Positions 47,494 to 56,560 of a stretch of 64,000 bases of DNA are shown in pieces (the stretch's first letter is position 1; each line of letters opens with the position of its first letter). Location of the stretch: positions 1 to 64,000 of the forward strand of contig CAWCLK010000017.1 of assembly GCA_963796225.1 (NCBI GenBank). The letters run 5' to 3'. This stretch comes from CAWCLK01 sp963796225 (GTDB lineage: Bacteria > Actinomycetota > Nitriliruptoria > Nitriliruptorales > Nitriliruptoraceae). The notes under the pieces are model-generated. The model was not told the DNA's origin. It did no database searches and saw nothing but the letters and a program-made list of their open reading frames with translations. Both the position numbers and the translations under genes were made by a program.

Positions 47494-47499
47494 TAGGCT
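47494..47499 (+). promoter_or_regulatory. Candidate -10 box (TAGGCT)
   Basis: TAGGCT lies 45 nt before the enoyl-CoA hydratase GTG. GAGGAG at seven bases is the ribosome site. Confidence 0.35.
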
Positions 47500-47543
47500 T
47501 CGATCGTTCCCCGAGCGACCCGACGGATCCGAGGAGTCACCGC

Positions 47544-48323
47544 GTGGATGTCGTCCGCACCGAGGCCCGTGACGGGGTGCTCACCGTCACCATCAACCGG
47601 CCCGACCAGCGCAACGCGCTCGACGGCGAGGTGCTGACGGGGCTCGTGACCACGTTCCGCGAGGCGGACGCCGACGACACGGTCCGGGCGGTCGTGCTGA
47701 CCGGTGCAGGTGACAGGGCGTTCTGCGCCGGAGCGGACCTGGCGGGCTCGTTCGACCAGGAGGCCTCGATCCGCGACCAGCACGAGGGCCGCGGACTGCT
47801 GCGCGACCTGTTCGCCAGCACGGAGGCCCTCGGCAAGCCCCTCGTGGGACGCATCAACGGCCATGCCCTCGCCGGCGGCCTCGGGGTCGCCCTGGCCTGC
47901 GACGTGCTCGTGGCGGCCGACGACGCGACCTTCGGGACCCCCGAGGTGCGGGTCGGGCTGTGGCCCTACATGATCTCCGCGCTGATCGTCGAGCACCTCG
48001 GCCCCAAGCGAGCCATGGAGCTGATGCTGACCGGCCGTCGCCTCGGGGCCGACGAGGCGCGAGCCTGGGGTCTGGTCAACGTCGTGGTGCCGCGTGCCGA
48101 GCTCGATGACGCGGTGGCCACGATGACGGACCAGCTCGTCGCCGCCGCGCCCCTGGCGGTGCGGTGGGGCAAGCAGGCCACGGCGGCGGCTCGCGACATG
48201 CCGCGGCAGGCCGCGTTGGCCCACCTGCACACGATGCTCGACCTCAACGCCCAGACCGAGGACGTCGTCGAGGGCATCCAGGCGTTCTTCGCCAAGCGCG
48301 ACCCGCAGTGGAAGGGGCGCTGA
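47544..48323 (+). CDS. Enoyl-CoA hydratase/isomerase family protein
   Basis: A 259-residue crotonase: INRPDQRNALDGEVL, oxyanion-hole blocks RAFCAGADL and INGHALAGGLGVALACD, and FGTPEVRVGLWP. It keeps the second catalytic Glu (TPE) but has Gly in place of the first Glu in GGLGVALACD, so it may be an isomerase or another crotonase rather than a classical hydratase. GTG 47544. Confidence 0.85.
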   Translation: MDVVRTEARDGVLTVTINRPDQRNALDGEVLTGLVTTFREADADDTVRAVVLTGAGDRAFCAGADLAGSFDQEASIRDQHEGRGLLRDLFASTEALGKPLVGRINGHALAGGLGVALACDVLVAADDATFGTPEVRVGLWPYMISALIVEHLGPKRAMELMLTGRRLGADEARAWGLVNVVVPRAELDDAVATMTDQLVAAAPLAVRWGKQATAAARDMPRQAALAHLHTMLDLNAQTEDVVEGIQAFFAKRDPQWKGR

Positions 48324-48362
48324 CCCGACCATCGGCGCCGTCGACCGACGACGGCCGAACGG

Positions 48363-48368
48363 TAGGCT
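48363..48368 (+). promoter_or_regulatory. Candidate -10 box of a leaderless transcript (TAGGCT)
   Basis: TAGGCT ends only seven bases before ATG 48376, and no ribosome site intervenes. Transcription would start at or next to the A of the ATG. Confidence 0.45.
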
Positions 48369-48375
48369 CCTGCCC

Positions 48376-48768
48376 ATGAGCGAGCAGCGAGGCAAGCCGG
48401 GCGGCAACCGCGGTGGCGGGGGCGGGTCCGACCGTGGACGCGGGGCGGGCGGCGCCAAGGGTGGCGGACGCTCCGGCGGCAAGGGCGGCGGCGCCAAGGG
48501 TGGCAAGGGCAACCGCCGCGTCGACCCGAACGACACCGTGGCGCAGCTCGCCGGCCCGCTGCGCAAGGTCCTGGACCGGCTGCCCGAGACCCAGCGTCGC
48601 GTCCTCGAGCTCCGCATGGGCCTGGTCGACGGGCACCCGAAGAACCTCACCGAGACCGCCGAGGCCATGGGCATGACCATGCACGAGGCCAAGCAGGTCG
48701 AACAGCGGGCGTTCGAGCACATCCGCGAGGCCGTCCCCCTGGACCGGCTGCAGAAGCTGCTCAAGTAG
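48376..48768 (+). CDS. Stand-alone sigma-70 region 4-like protein with Gly/Lys-rich N-terminus
   Basis: 130 residues. Residues 1-47 are almost entirely Gly/Lys/Arg/Ser repeats, disordered and basic. Residues ~55-130 resemble sigma-70 region 4 (RLPETQRRVLELRMGLVDGHPKN, TETAEAMGMTMHEAKQVEQR). There is no region 2, so it cannot melt promoters alone. It might bind DNA or RNA polymerase as an accessory factor. It lies 38 bp before the pdtaS-like gene on the same strand. Confidence 0.7.
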   Translation: MSEQRGKPGGNRGGGGGSDRGRGAGGAKGGGRSGGKGGGAKGGKGNRRVDPNDTVAQLAGPLRKVLDRLPETQRRVLELRMGLVDGHPKNLTETAEAMGMTMHEAKQVEQRAFEHIREAVPLDRLQKLLK

Positions 48769-48806
48769 CGTCCCCCCGAAGCCACCACTGACGAAGGGCG
48801 CGAGCA

Positions 48807-50246
48807 GTGTCGTCGCTTGCCGAGCTCGTGGAGGAGCGCGTCGGACTCTCCGACGCCGCCGTCGACCACCTGCAGGCCGTGGTCGGGGACTGGCAGATCC
48901 TGGCGGACCTGTCCTTCGCCGACCTGCTGATGTTCTGCCGCGACGAGGTGACCAACCAGCTGGTCGTCGTCGCGCAGATGCGCCCCTACACGGCCCAGAC
49001 CGTCTACCAGGAGGACCTGGTCGGGCAGGCGTTCCCGCCGGACGACCGCCCCAACGTGCAACGGGCCTTCCGCGAGCACCGGATCATCCGCGACGGCGAG
49101 CCGGACTGGTCCACCGGCGTCCCGGTGCGCGAGGAGGCCATCCCGATCTCCTTCGACGGCGAGGTCGTCGCCGTCGTGACGCGCGAGGCCAACCTGTCGA
49201 TGGTCCGCGCCCCGTCCCAGCTCGAGCTGACCTACCTCCAGACCGCCGACGAGCTCTCCGCGATGCTGTCCGAGGGGGCCTTCCCCTTCCCGGACGAGGA
49301 TCCCGAGCGCGAGCTCGCCCCCCGGGTCGGGGACGGGCTGCTGCGGCTGGACCCCGAGGGCGTGGTCATCTACGCCAGCCCGAACGCCATCTCCGCCTAC
49401 CGCCGGCTGGGCGTCAACGACCACGTCGTCGGCTCCAACCTGGCGGCCTTCGACCTCGACGACGTCGCCGTGCTCGAAGCCCTGGCGGACGGCGAACCAC
49501 TCGAGTCCGAGGTCGAGGCGCGGGGCGCGGTCGTGCTGCGCCGCCTGCTGCCGCTCACCCGTGACCACGAGGTCCTCGGTGGCCTCATGCTCGTGCGCGA
49601 GGTCACCGAGCTGCGGCGCCACGAACGGCTGCTGCTCTACAAGGACGCGACGATCCGGGAGATCCACCACCGGGTCAAGAACAACCTGCAGACGGTGGCG
49701 TCGCTGCTGCGCCTGCAGTCACGCCGGCTGTCCTCCGAGGAGGCCCGCCAGGCGCTGGGCGAGTCCGTGCGACGCATCTCCTCCATCGCCCTGGTGCACG
49801 AGACGCTGTCCCAGGACTCTCGCCAGCGGGTGTCGTTCGACAAGGTCGCGTCGCGGCTCGCGGCGATGCTCACCACCGGCCTGACCGACCCCGAGCACCC
49901 CATCCAGGTCGACATCGAGGGGGCGGCGGGCGAGCTGCCGGCCGAGGTGGCCACGCCGCTGGCGCTCGTGCTGTCCGAGCTGCTGCAGAACGCCGTCGAG
50001 CACGCGTTTCCGGGGCGGGGCGGCGCGGTCACCGTGCTGCTCGACCGCAAGGCGGCGAGGTTGCGCCTCGAGGTCGTCGACGACGGCATCGGCGTGCCCG
50101 ACGACTGGACCCTCGACGGCTCGGCCAATCTCGGGCTGCGCATCGCGTCGACCCTGGTCGAGTCCGAGCTCAACGGTCAGCTCGAGGTCGGCCAGCGTGA
50201 CGGCGGCGGGACGCGCTGCGTCGCCGACCTGCCCCTGCCCCGCTGA
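48807..50246 (+). CDS. pdtaS: PdtaS-like cytoplasmic sensor histidine kinase
   Basis: 479 residues: an N-terminal GAF-like domain (~5-145), a PAS domain (~165-280), then HisKA_2 with the phospho-acceptor His at ~288 (EIHHRVKNNLQTVASLLRLQ) and an HATPase_c domain (LSELLQNAVEHAF, VVDDGIGVP). There is no TM segment. This is the M. tuberculosis PdtaS layout, a kinase that responds to nitric oxide and metals and signals to the ANTAR regulator PdtaR, which is not in the window. whiB1 lies just downstream on the opposite strand, as in M. tuberculosis. GTG 48807. Confidence 0.9.
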   Translation: MSSLAELVEERVGLSDAAVDHLQAVVGDWQILADLSFADLLMFCRDEVTNQLVVVAQMRPYTAQTVYQEDLVGQAFPPDDRPNVQRAFREHRIIRDGEPDWSTGVPVREEAIPISFDGEVVAVVTREANLSMVRAPSQLELTYLQTADELSAMLSEGAFPFPDEDPERELAPRVGDGLLRLDPEGVVIYASPNAISAYRRLGVNDHVVGSNLAAFDLDDVAVLEALADGEPLESEVEARGAVVLRRLLPLTRDHEVLGGLMLVREVTELRRHERLLLYKDATIREIHHRVKNNLQTVASLLRLQSRRLSSEEARQALGESVRRISSIALVHETLSQDSRQRVSFDKVASRLAAMLTTGLTDPEHPIQVDIEGAAGELPAEVATPLALVLSELLQNAVEHAFPGRGGAVTVLLDRKAARLRLEVVDDGIGVPDDWTLDGSANLGLRIASTLVESELNGQLEVGQRDGGGTRCVADLPLPR

Positions 50247-50264
50247 CGGCGGGCAGGCAGCGGA

Positions 50265-50567
50265 TCAGCCCTCGCCGGGCAGGCCGCCCGACGGGGTGAC
50301 CCCGGTCGATTCGGTCGGGGCGAAGCCGGGGTCCAGCGCCGGGTCGAAGGTCTGGCCCGCCGTCATGACGCGGAAGACCCCGAAGGCCACGGCGAGCAGC
50401 ACCACGAGGGCGAGCAGCGTGGCCAGCAACCGCCGGTGGCGCCCCGGCACCGAGGGTTCCTCGGGCAGGGCGAGCCCGGGGACGTAGACCTCGTCGGCAG
50501 TCCGGGAGGGCGCGGTGGGCTCGGGGTCGACCCCGGGCGGTGTGGTCAGCCGCGTCCGTGTCCGCAC
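50265..50567 (-). CDS. Small single-pass membrane protein
   Basis: 100 residues: a Pro/Thr-rich cytoplasmic N-terminus (~1-44), one TM helix (LLATLLALVVLLAVAFGVF, ~47-65) and a ~35-residue Pro/Gly tail outside. No family is recognised. Its GTG lies 7 bp after the whiB1 stop, so the two are probably co-transcribed. Confidence 0.65.
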   Translation of the reverse strand: MRTRTRLTTPPGVDPEPTAPSRTADEVYVPGLALPEEPSVPGRHRRLLATLLALVVLLAVAFGVFRVMTAGQTFDPALDPGFAPTESTGVTPSGGLPGEG

Positions 50568-50574
50568 GGGCTCG

Positions 50575-50826
50575 TCAGGACGCGATGCGGCGGCGACGCT
50601 GACGGGCGCGCTTGAGGGTGCGGCGCTCGTCCTCGGTCAGGCCGCCCCAGACACCGGCGTCCTGGTTGGTCGCGATGGCGAACTCCAGGCACTCCTCGCG
50701 GGCGTCGCACCGCATGCAGATGCGCTTGGCGGCGTCCGCCTGTTCGACGGCCGGGCCGGTCGTCCCGATCGGGAAGAAGAGTTCAGGGTCCTCGTCGACG
50801 CAGGCAGCGTTGCTCCGCCAGTCCAT
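50575..50826 (-). CDS. whiB1: WhiB1 iron-sulfur transcription regulator
   Basis: An 83-residue Wbl protein with cysteines at 9, 37, 40 and 46, the same positions as in M. tuberculosis WhiB1. It starts MDWR and has DEDPELFFPIG, GVWGGLTEDERRTLKR and a basic C-terminus. WhiB1 binds the housekeeping sigma factor, is essential in mycobacteria, and its cluster reacts with nitric oxide. The pdtaS neighbour makes a plausible NO-linked pair. Confidence 0.94.
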   Translation of the reverse strand: MDWRSNAACVDEDPELFFPIGTTGPAVEQADAAKRICMRCDAREECLEFAIATNQDAGVWGGLTEDERRTLKRARQRRRRIAS

Positions 50827-51157
50827 GGGGCACCTCGTGGGGTCGTTGCAGGCAGTGGGAGGGACACGACAGGAGTCGGTCCGGGCAGGACCGTCCGACG
50901 GTGCGGCGCACTCAGGGGCACGGGAGCGCCATCCGACCGGGGAGCGCGGGAGCTCGGTGGCCGGGAGGAGTTCGCGGCGTACGGACGGTTGTGAAAGATC
51001 TCACGAACTTGACGGCAGAGTAACGAGCCCGTCATGTGCTGACAAGAGTTCGCACCTGATTTGTGGCGGCTGCGTGTCGTTCGTGCATGGTTCAACGAAG
51101 CACGCCCGGTGAGCGCTCGCAGGCCAGCAAGCACGTGCGTGCATCGCACACCGAGGG
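50827..51157. promoter_or_regulatory. whiB1 upstream region with promoter and CRP-like site
   Basis: A 331-bp gene-free region, AT-richer near 50990-51080. On the minus strand TTGTCA (51040-51045), 17 bp and TACTCT (51017-51022) make a good promoter for whiB1. TGTGA-N6-TCACG at 50990-51005 matches the CRP half-site pattern and lies just downstream of the predicted start. The whiB1 leader would be ~180 nt. Confidence 0.6.
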
Positions 51158-52066
51158 TCAGGCGAGCACGGCCAGGGCACGCCGCACGGAGGTGAAGTGG
51201 ACGCTGCGGTGCTCTCCGGCGTAGTCGCCGTCCACCATCAGCGGGAGCGGATGCGGGGCGGAGAGCGAGAACCCCGGCAGGTCGTGCCAGTGGTGGACGT
51301 GCCGCCGGTCGACGTGCGTGCCGCCGTTGAACACGCGTCCGAGGATCGCCAGGAGGGCGGGGGTGCGGACGCGGTCGATGGCCATCAGGTCCAGACCGGC
51401 GTCGAAGTCCGCCTGCGGCGTGACCCGCATGGGACGCTCGCCGAGGAAGGTGTACGGGTCGGCGTTGCCGATCATCGCGATGCCGAACGGCCCCTGCCAC
51501 GAGCCGTCGTCGAGCTCGGCCTGGATCGAGGGCCGGTGCACGTCCGCGTCCGTGAACCAGGCACGGGTCGCCAGGGCGACGAAGGCCATCTGGCGCAGTC
51601 GGCGCTTGAGCGCCGCGTTCTGCTCCACCAGCCGGACCACGGCGGCGTCGAAGCCGTAGCCCGCGTTGAAGCCGAAGTAGCGGTCGCCGGCCCGCCCGAG
51701 CGAGACCCGCCGACGCCGGCCCGCCCGCAGGTGCTCGAGGGCGATGGAGGTCGCGGCGATCGGGTCGTTGGGAAGCCCCAGCGCCCGCGCGAAGACGTTG
51801 GCGCCCCCGCCGGGGATCACGCCCATCGCCACGTCGGTGCCCGCCAGCGACTGGATGACCTCGTTGGCCGTCCCGTCACCGCCCAGGGCGAAGACGGCGT
51901 CGAGGCCCTCGTGGACCGCACCGGCGGCGATGAGCGTGGCGTGGCCGCGCTGCTTGGTCGGGGCGACCTCGAGGTCGGTCTCCGAGCCCAGCGCGGACGC
52001 GATCACGTCACGGACGCGGTCGTCGGTGGTGGTGGCGTTCGGGTTGAACACCAGCAGGGCTCGCAC
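51158..52066 (-). CDS. Diacylglycerol/lipid kinase family protein
   Basis: A 302-residue DAGK-catalytic enzyme: LLVFNPNATTT at the N-terminus, the nucleotide motif ALGGDGTANEVIQSLAG, GVIPGGGANVFARALG, and FGFNAGYGFDAAVV. It phosphorylates a lipid such as diacylglycerol or acts in phosphatidylinositol-type lipid synthesis. GTG 52066 fits the fold start, without a clear ribosome site. The gene diverges from the secreted hydrolase over ~100 bp. Confidence 0.88.
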   Translation of the reverse strand: MRALLVFNPNATTTDDRVRDVIASALGSETDLEVAPTKQRGHATLIAAGAVHEGLDAVFALGGDGTANEVIQSLAGTDVAMGVIPGGGANVFARALGLPNDPIAATSIALEHLRAGRRRRVSLGRAGDRYFGFNAGYGFDAAVVRLVEQNAALKRRLRQMAFVALATRAWFTDADVHRPSIQAELDDGSWQGPFGIAMIGNADPYTFLGERPMRVTPQADFDAGLDLMAIDRVRTPALLAILGRVFNGGTHVDRRHVHHWHDLPGFSLSAPHPLPLMVDGDYAGEHRSVHFTSVRRALAVLA

Positions 52067-52172
52067 GGGAGGGCTCGCGGGGGCTCGGGACGAGCCGTGA
52101 CGGTAGGGGGAAGGAGCGGGGCGGGGCGACGGCGAACCTTGCTCATACCACCCGGTACCTGGGAGCGAGACC

Positions 52173-53843
52173 GTGCCACGGATCCGACTGCTGCTGTGCG
52201 CCCTGCTGCTGATCACGGCCCTGCCCGCCGCCTCCGCGGCGGCCGCCGAGCCGACGATCACCGACGGGACCACCACGTCCTTCGACGGGACGACCATCGC
52301 CTGGACCCTGTTCCAGCCCGCGGGTGCGTCCGCGGACGCGCCCGTGCCGATGGTGCTGCACTCGCACGGCTGGGGCGGCTCACGCAGCACGTCCGGTTTC
52401 GGCGACTGGCTCGACCAGGGCTTCGGCGTCCTGTCCTTCGACCAGCGCGGCTTCGGCGAGTCCGGAGGGCAGGCCAACGTCCAGGACCCCGAGTTCGAGG
52501 CGAAGGACGTGCAGAAGCTGATCGACGAGGTGGTCCTGGGCGAGGACTGGGTCGCCCGCGACGCTGACGACCCGACCGACCCGGTGCTGTTCGCCATCGG
52601 TGGGAGCTACGGCGGTGGCTACCAGTGGGTGACCGCGCTCAGCGAGGCAGCGGCGAACGGCGGCGACACGCGGTTCGACGCGCTGGCCCCGGAGATCTCC
52701 TGGTTCGACCTGACCGACTCGCTGGCCCCGTCCGGGGTGGTCCGCACGGCGTGGGTGCTGCTGCTGTACGCGGCGGGGGCGCAGGCACTGCCGACCTACG
52801 TGCACCAGGCCTTCGCGTACGGCGCCACCACCGGGCAGTGGCCCGACGGCACCGTCCCCGAGCCCCTCATGCCGAACATGCAGGCGGAGTTCTTCGAGCA
52901 CGGGCCCTCCGGCTTCGTCGCCAGGGGGATCCAGCTCGACATCCCGGTGCTGATCCGCCAGGGCCACACCGACACGCTGTTCAACCTCAACCAGGGACTG
53001 CACAACCTCGAGCGGACGCTCACCGACGACGCCCGCGAGGAGAGCCTCTTCGTCGGCTACAACGGCGGGCACGTGCTGCCGGCCGTCCTGCCCGCCGGCA
53101 CCGGCGGCGACGGCGACCCCTGCTCGGCCGAGTCCGCCTCCGGCGACTTCGCCCAGCTGACCCGCGACTTCTTCCGCGAGGTGGTCGAGGGCGGCGACAC
53201 CACCGCCCTGCTGCCCACCCAGCTCAACTTCGCCACCGCGGAGGGCCGGTGCCTGCACGTGGAGGCGCTCGAGGACCAGCGAGTCGGCGTCGACGGACCG
53301 GTCGGGTCCACCACGGGCGTCGGGGCGCCGCAGTACGTCCCGGTCGCCGAGGGCCCCATCACCGTGGCCGGGATCCCCACGCTGGACGCGACCGTGACCA
53401 GCGTCGGCGCGGACCAGCGCCTGCTCGCCGGTCTGGCCGTCGGGACGTCCAGCCAGGACGCGGCGGTCGTCGGTGGCCAGTTCCTGCCGATCCGCGAGCT
53501 GCTGCCGGTCGTCGGCGAGCCCCGGACCGACATCGAGCTGCCCGCCGTGGCCGTCGAGGTGCCCGAGGGACAGACCCTGTTCCTCGCCGTCTCGCCCGTG
53601 GTCGACACCTACGTCGGGCACGGCTCGATCCGCTCGCCGGGCGCGATCCTGCTCGAGGACGTGCAGCTCGACCTGCCCACCCCGGTGCCGGCCGGCACGG
53701 ACGACGGCGGCGACGGCCGGCCCGGCAACGGGCGTCCGGACGGTGCCGGCCCGCCGGACCACGCCGGCGGTCCGGGGGGCAAGGGGAGTGGCCCGGTCGG
53801 CGACGGGGCGTGGTGGCACGCGCAGATCCCCGAGTTCGCCTGA
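52173..53843 (+). CDS. Secreted X-Pro dipeptidyl-peptidase/CocE-like hydrolase
   Basis: 556 residues. Signal peptide 1-25 ends ASAAAAEP. An alpha/beta-hydrolase fold follows with oxyanion/strand HSHGWGGS, SFDQRGFGESGG, the nucleophile elbow GGSYGGGYQ, and a YNGGHVLP histidine. A beta-rich C-terminal domain (~350-510) is followed by a Gly/Pro/Asp tail. This is the S15/CocE layout; the enzyme probably cleaves peptides or esters outside the cell. GTG 52173. Confidence 0.82.
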   Translation: MPRIRLLLCALLLITALPAASAAAAEPTITDGTTTSFDGTTIAWTLFQPAGASADAPVPMVLHSHGWGGSRSTSGFGDWLDQGFGVLSFDQRGFGESGGQANVQDPEFEAKDVQKLIDEVVLGEDWVARDADDPTDPVLFAIGGSYGGGYQWVTALSEAAANGGDTRFDALAPEISWFDLTDSLAPSGVVRTAWVLLLYAAGAQALPTYVHQAFAYGATTGQWPDGTVPEPLMPNMQAEFFEHGPSGFVARGIQLDIPVLIRQGHTDTLFNLNQGLHNLERTLTDDAREESLFVGYNGGHVLPAVLPAGTGGDGDPCSAESASGDFAQLTRDFFREVVEGGDTTALLPTQLNFATAEGRCLHVEALEDQRVGVDGPVGSTTGVGAPQYVPVAEGPITVAGIPTLDATVTSVGADQRLLAGLAVGTSSQDAAVVGGQFLPIRELLPVVGEPRTDIELPAVAVEVPEGQTLFLAVSPVVDTYVGHGSIRSPGAILLEDVQLDLPTPVPAGTDDGGDGRPGNGRPDGAGPPDHAGGPGGKGSGPVGDGAWWHAQIPEFA

Positions 53844-53855
53844 GGGCGCGTCCGG

Positions 53856-55001
53856 TCAGCCCAGCGCCTGGTCGAGGTCGGCCACCAGGTCCTCGACGTC
53901 CTCGATCCCGACGGAGATCCGGAGCAGGTCCGCGGGCACCTCGAGCTCGGTGCCCGCGACCGACGCGTGCGTCATGATCCCGGGGTGCTCGATGAGGCTC
54001 TCCACGCCGCCCAGCGACTCGGCGAGGAAGAACAGCCGGGTCCGGGCGGCGACCTCCAGGGCGCGTTCGGGCCCGCCGTCGACGCGGAACGACACCATCC
54101 CGCCGAAGCCCGCCATCTGCCGGGCGGCGAGCTCGTGCTGGGGGTGGCTGGGCAGGCCCGGGTAGCGCACGTCGACGACGGCGGGGTGGTCCGCGAGCAT
54201 CTCGGCGACGGCCTGGGCGTTGGCGCAGTGTTGCCGCATCCGCAGCTCGAGCGTCTTGATGCCCCGCAGTGTGAGCCAGGCGTCGAAGGGGCCGGGGACC
54301 GCCCCGACGGCGTTCTGCAGGAACCGCAGCTGCTCGGTCGTGGCGGCGTCGGCGCAGACCGCCCCGCCGACCACGTCCGAGTGCCCGCCGAGGTACTTGG
54401 TCGTGGAGTGCACGACCAGGTCGGCGCCGAGCTCGACGGGGCGTTGCAGCGCCGGCGTGGCGAAGGTGTTGTCGACGACGACGCGGACGCCGGCGGCGTG
54501 GGCCAGCTCGGTGATGGCCGCGATGTCGACGACCTTGAGGAGCGGGTTCGTCGGGGTCTCGATCCACACCAGGCGCGTGCGGTCGGTGATCGCGGCGCGG
54601 GTCGCCTCGAGGTCGGACAGGTCGACCGCGGTGACCGACAGCCCCCATGGCTGGTGCACCCGGCTGACCTGGCGCCACGTCCCGCCGTAGACGTCGTCGG
54701 CCATCACGACGTGGTCGCCCGGTTCGAGGAGTCGGAAGATCGCGTCCTCGGCCGCCAGGCCGGAGGCGAACGCGGTGCAGGCCTCGGTGCCCTCGAGGCT
54801 GGCCAGGCAGTCCTGCAGCGCGTCGCGGGTCGGGTTGCCGGTGCGGGCGTACTCGTAGCCGCGGTGCTGGCCGACCGCGTCCTGCTGGAAGGTCGAGGTC
54901 TGGTAGATCGGCACCGTCACGGCACCCGTGCGGGGGTCCGGGTCCTGCCCGACGTGGATGGCACGCGTGGCGAAGGCGTCGTCGTGGGTCGGCTCGGTCA
55001 T
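53856..55001 (-). CDS. Cystathionine gamma-synthase/lyase
   Basis: A 381-residue Cys/Met-metabolism PLP enzyme: AIHVGQDPDPRTGAV, YEYARTGNPTRDALQ, FASGLAAEDA, and the PLP lysine in VVHSTTKYLGGHSDVVGG. Coupled to cystathionine beta-synthase by an ATGA overlap, it most likely acts in reverse transsulfuration (cystathionine to cysteine). Gamma-synthase and lyase cannot be separated by these motifs. Confidence 0.9.
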   Translation of the reverse strand: MTEPTHDDAFATRAIHVGQDPDPRTGAVTVPIYQTSTFQQDAVGQHRGYEYARTGNPTRDALQDCLASLEGTEACTAFASGLAAEDAIFRLLEPGDHVVMADDVYGGTWRQVSRVHQPWGLSVTAVDLSDLEATRAAITDRTRLVWIETPTNPLLKVVDIAAITELAHAAGVRVVVDNTFATPALQRPVELGADLVVHSTTKYLGGHSDVVGGAVCADAATTEQLRFLQNAVGAVPGPFDAWLTLRGIKTLELRMRQHCANAQAVAEMLADHPAVVDVRYPGLPSHPQHELAARQMAGFGGMVSFRVDGGPERALEVAARTRLFFLAESLGGVESLIEHPGIMTHASVAGTELEVPADLLRISVGIEDVEDLVADLDQALG

Positions 55002-56487
55002 CGTGTCCCCGCGAGGTAGGCGAGCAGGTCGGCCCGGGTCAGCACGCCGACGGGGCGGTCGTCCTCGACGACCACGACGGCGGTGGTGCCGGACCCGAGG
55101 GCGGTGAAGACGTCCTCGACCGACAGGCCGGGCTCGATGGTGGGGAGCGGGTCCTGCATGACGTCGCCGACCGGCTTCGTCATCACGGATGCGTCCCGCA
55201 GTGCGGCGTCGAGCAGGGCGTTCTCGCGGATGGAGCCGAGCACGTCCTCCAGCGTGGCGTCGTCGTGCACGTCCTCCCGGAACACGGGCATCTGGGACAC
55301 GCCGAACTCCTGCAGCAGCGCGATCGCCTGCGACACCGTCTCGGACGGGTGGACGTGGACCAGGGCCGGCAGGTCGCCCCGCTTGCCCTGCAGCGCATCC
55401 CGCACCGCCCCGTGGGACCGGTCGAGGAACCCGTGCTCGGCCATCCAGGCCTCGTCGTAGAGCTTCGAGAGGTAGCCACGCCCCGAGTCGGGGAGCAGCA
55501 CCACGATGGTGGCGTCGGCGGGCTGGGTGGCGGCGTGGCGCAGGGCAGCGACGAGCGCGGTCCCGCCGGAGCCCCCGATGAGGATGCCTTCCTCGCGCGT
55601 GCACCGGCGTGCCATGGCGAAGGACTCGGCGTCGGACACGCGTTCCCACACGTCGACCACCGAGGGGTCGAAGGTCGGCGGCCAGAAGTCCTCGCCGATG
55701 CCCTCGGTCAGGTACGGGTGGACCTCGTCGCCGGAGTACAGCGAGCCCTCCGGGTCAGCGCCGACGACCACCAGGTCGGGGTTGCGCTCCTTCAGGTAGC
55801 GGCCGACCCCGGTGGCGGTACCGCCGGTGCCGACGCCGCAGACGAAGGCGTCGATGGTCCCGTTGGTCTGCCGCCACAGCTCCGGGCCCGTGGAGAACAC
55901 GTGGGTCTGGGGGTTGGACTGGTTGAAGTACTGGTTGGGCTTGAGGTGGTTGGGCTGGGCCGCGAGCCGGTCCGACACCGAGTAGTAGCTGCGCGGGTCC
56001 TCGGGCTCGACCGACGTGGGGCAGACCACCACCTCGCTGCCGTAGGCCCGCATGAGCGAGATCTTGTCGCTGGAGACCTTGTCGGGCACCACGAAGATGC
56101 ACCGGTAGCCCTTCCGAGGCGGCCGCGATCGCCAGCCCGACGCCGGTGTTGCCCGGAGGTCGGCTCGACGATCGTCCCGCCGGGGCGCAGCACGCCGGCC
56201 GCCTCGGCCGCCTCGATCATGGCGATGCCGATGCGGTCCTTGACCGACCCGCCCGGGTTGAGCATCTCGAGCTTCGCGATCAGCGTGGGCGGGACGTCGG
56301 CCGACAGCCGGTCCAGCGCGACGAGCGGTGTCTCGCCCATCAGGGCCAGCAGGTCCGGGGCGACCTCGCGCCCCCGTTCGTCGCGGATCTGGCGCGGCCC
56401 GTCGGTCGGGTCGTGCTCGATGCCGGGGGTCCGGTGGTAGATCGACCGGTCGGTGACGTCGACGTCGTCGGGCGCGGGTTCGCTCAT
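54998..56487 (-). CDS. cbs: Cystathionine beta-synthase with CBS-domain pair (two frame breaks)
   Basis: About 495 residues once repaired. A fold-type II PLP domain (LMGETPLVALDRL, PLP lysine in NPGGSVKDRIG, PTSGNTGVG after repair, GVGTGGTATGVGRYL) is followed by two CBS domains (~345-460) that may sense S-adenosylmethionine. Two sites break the frame: coding-strand TCCGGGCAAC near 56155 and GGAAGGGCTAC near 56117. Removing one G at each restores SGNTGVGLAIAAASEGYRC. It makes cystathionine from serine and homocysteine. Confidence 0.9.
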
Positions 56488-56560
56488 GCCGCCTGCTCCG
56501 GGAGTCGTGGGAGGGGACCCGCGAGCCTACGGAGGTCGGCGGTCGTGACGTCGGGGATGG

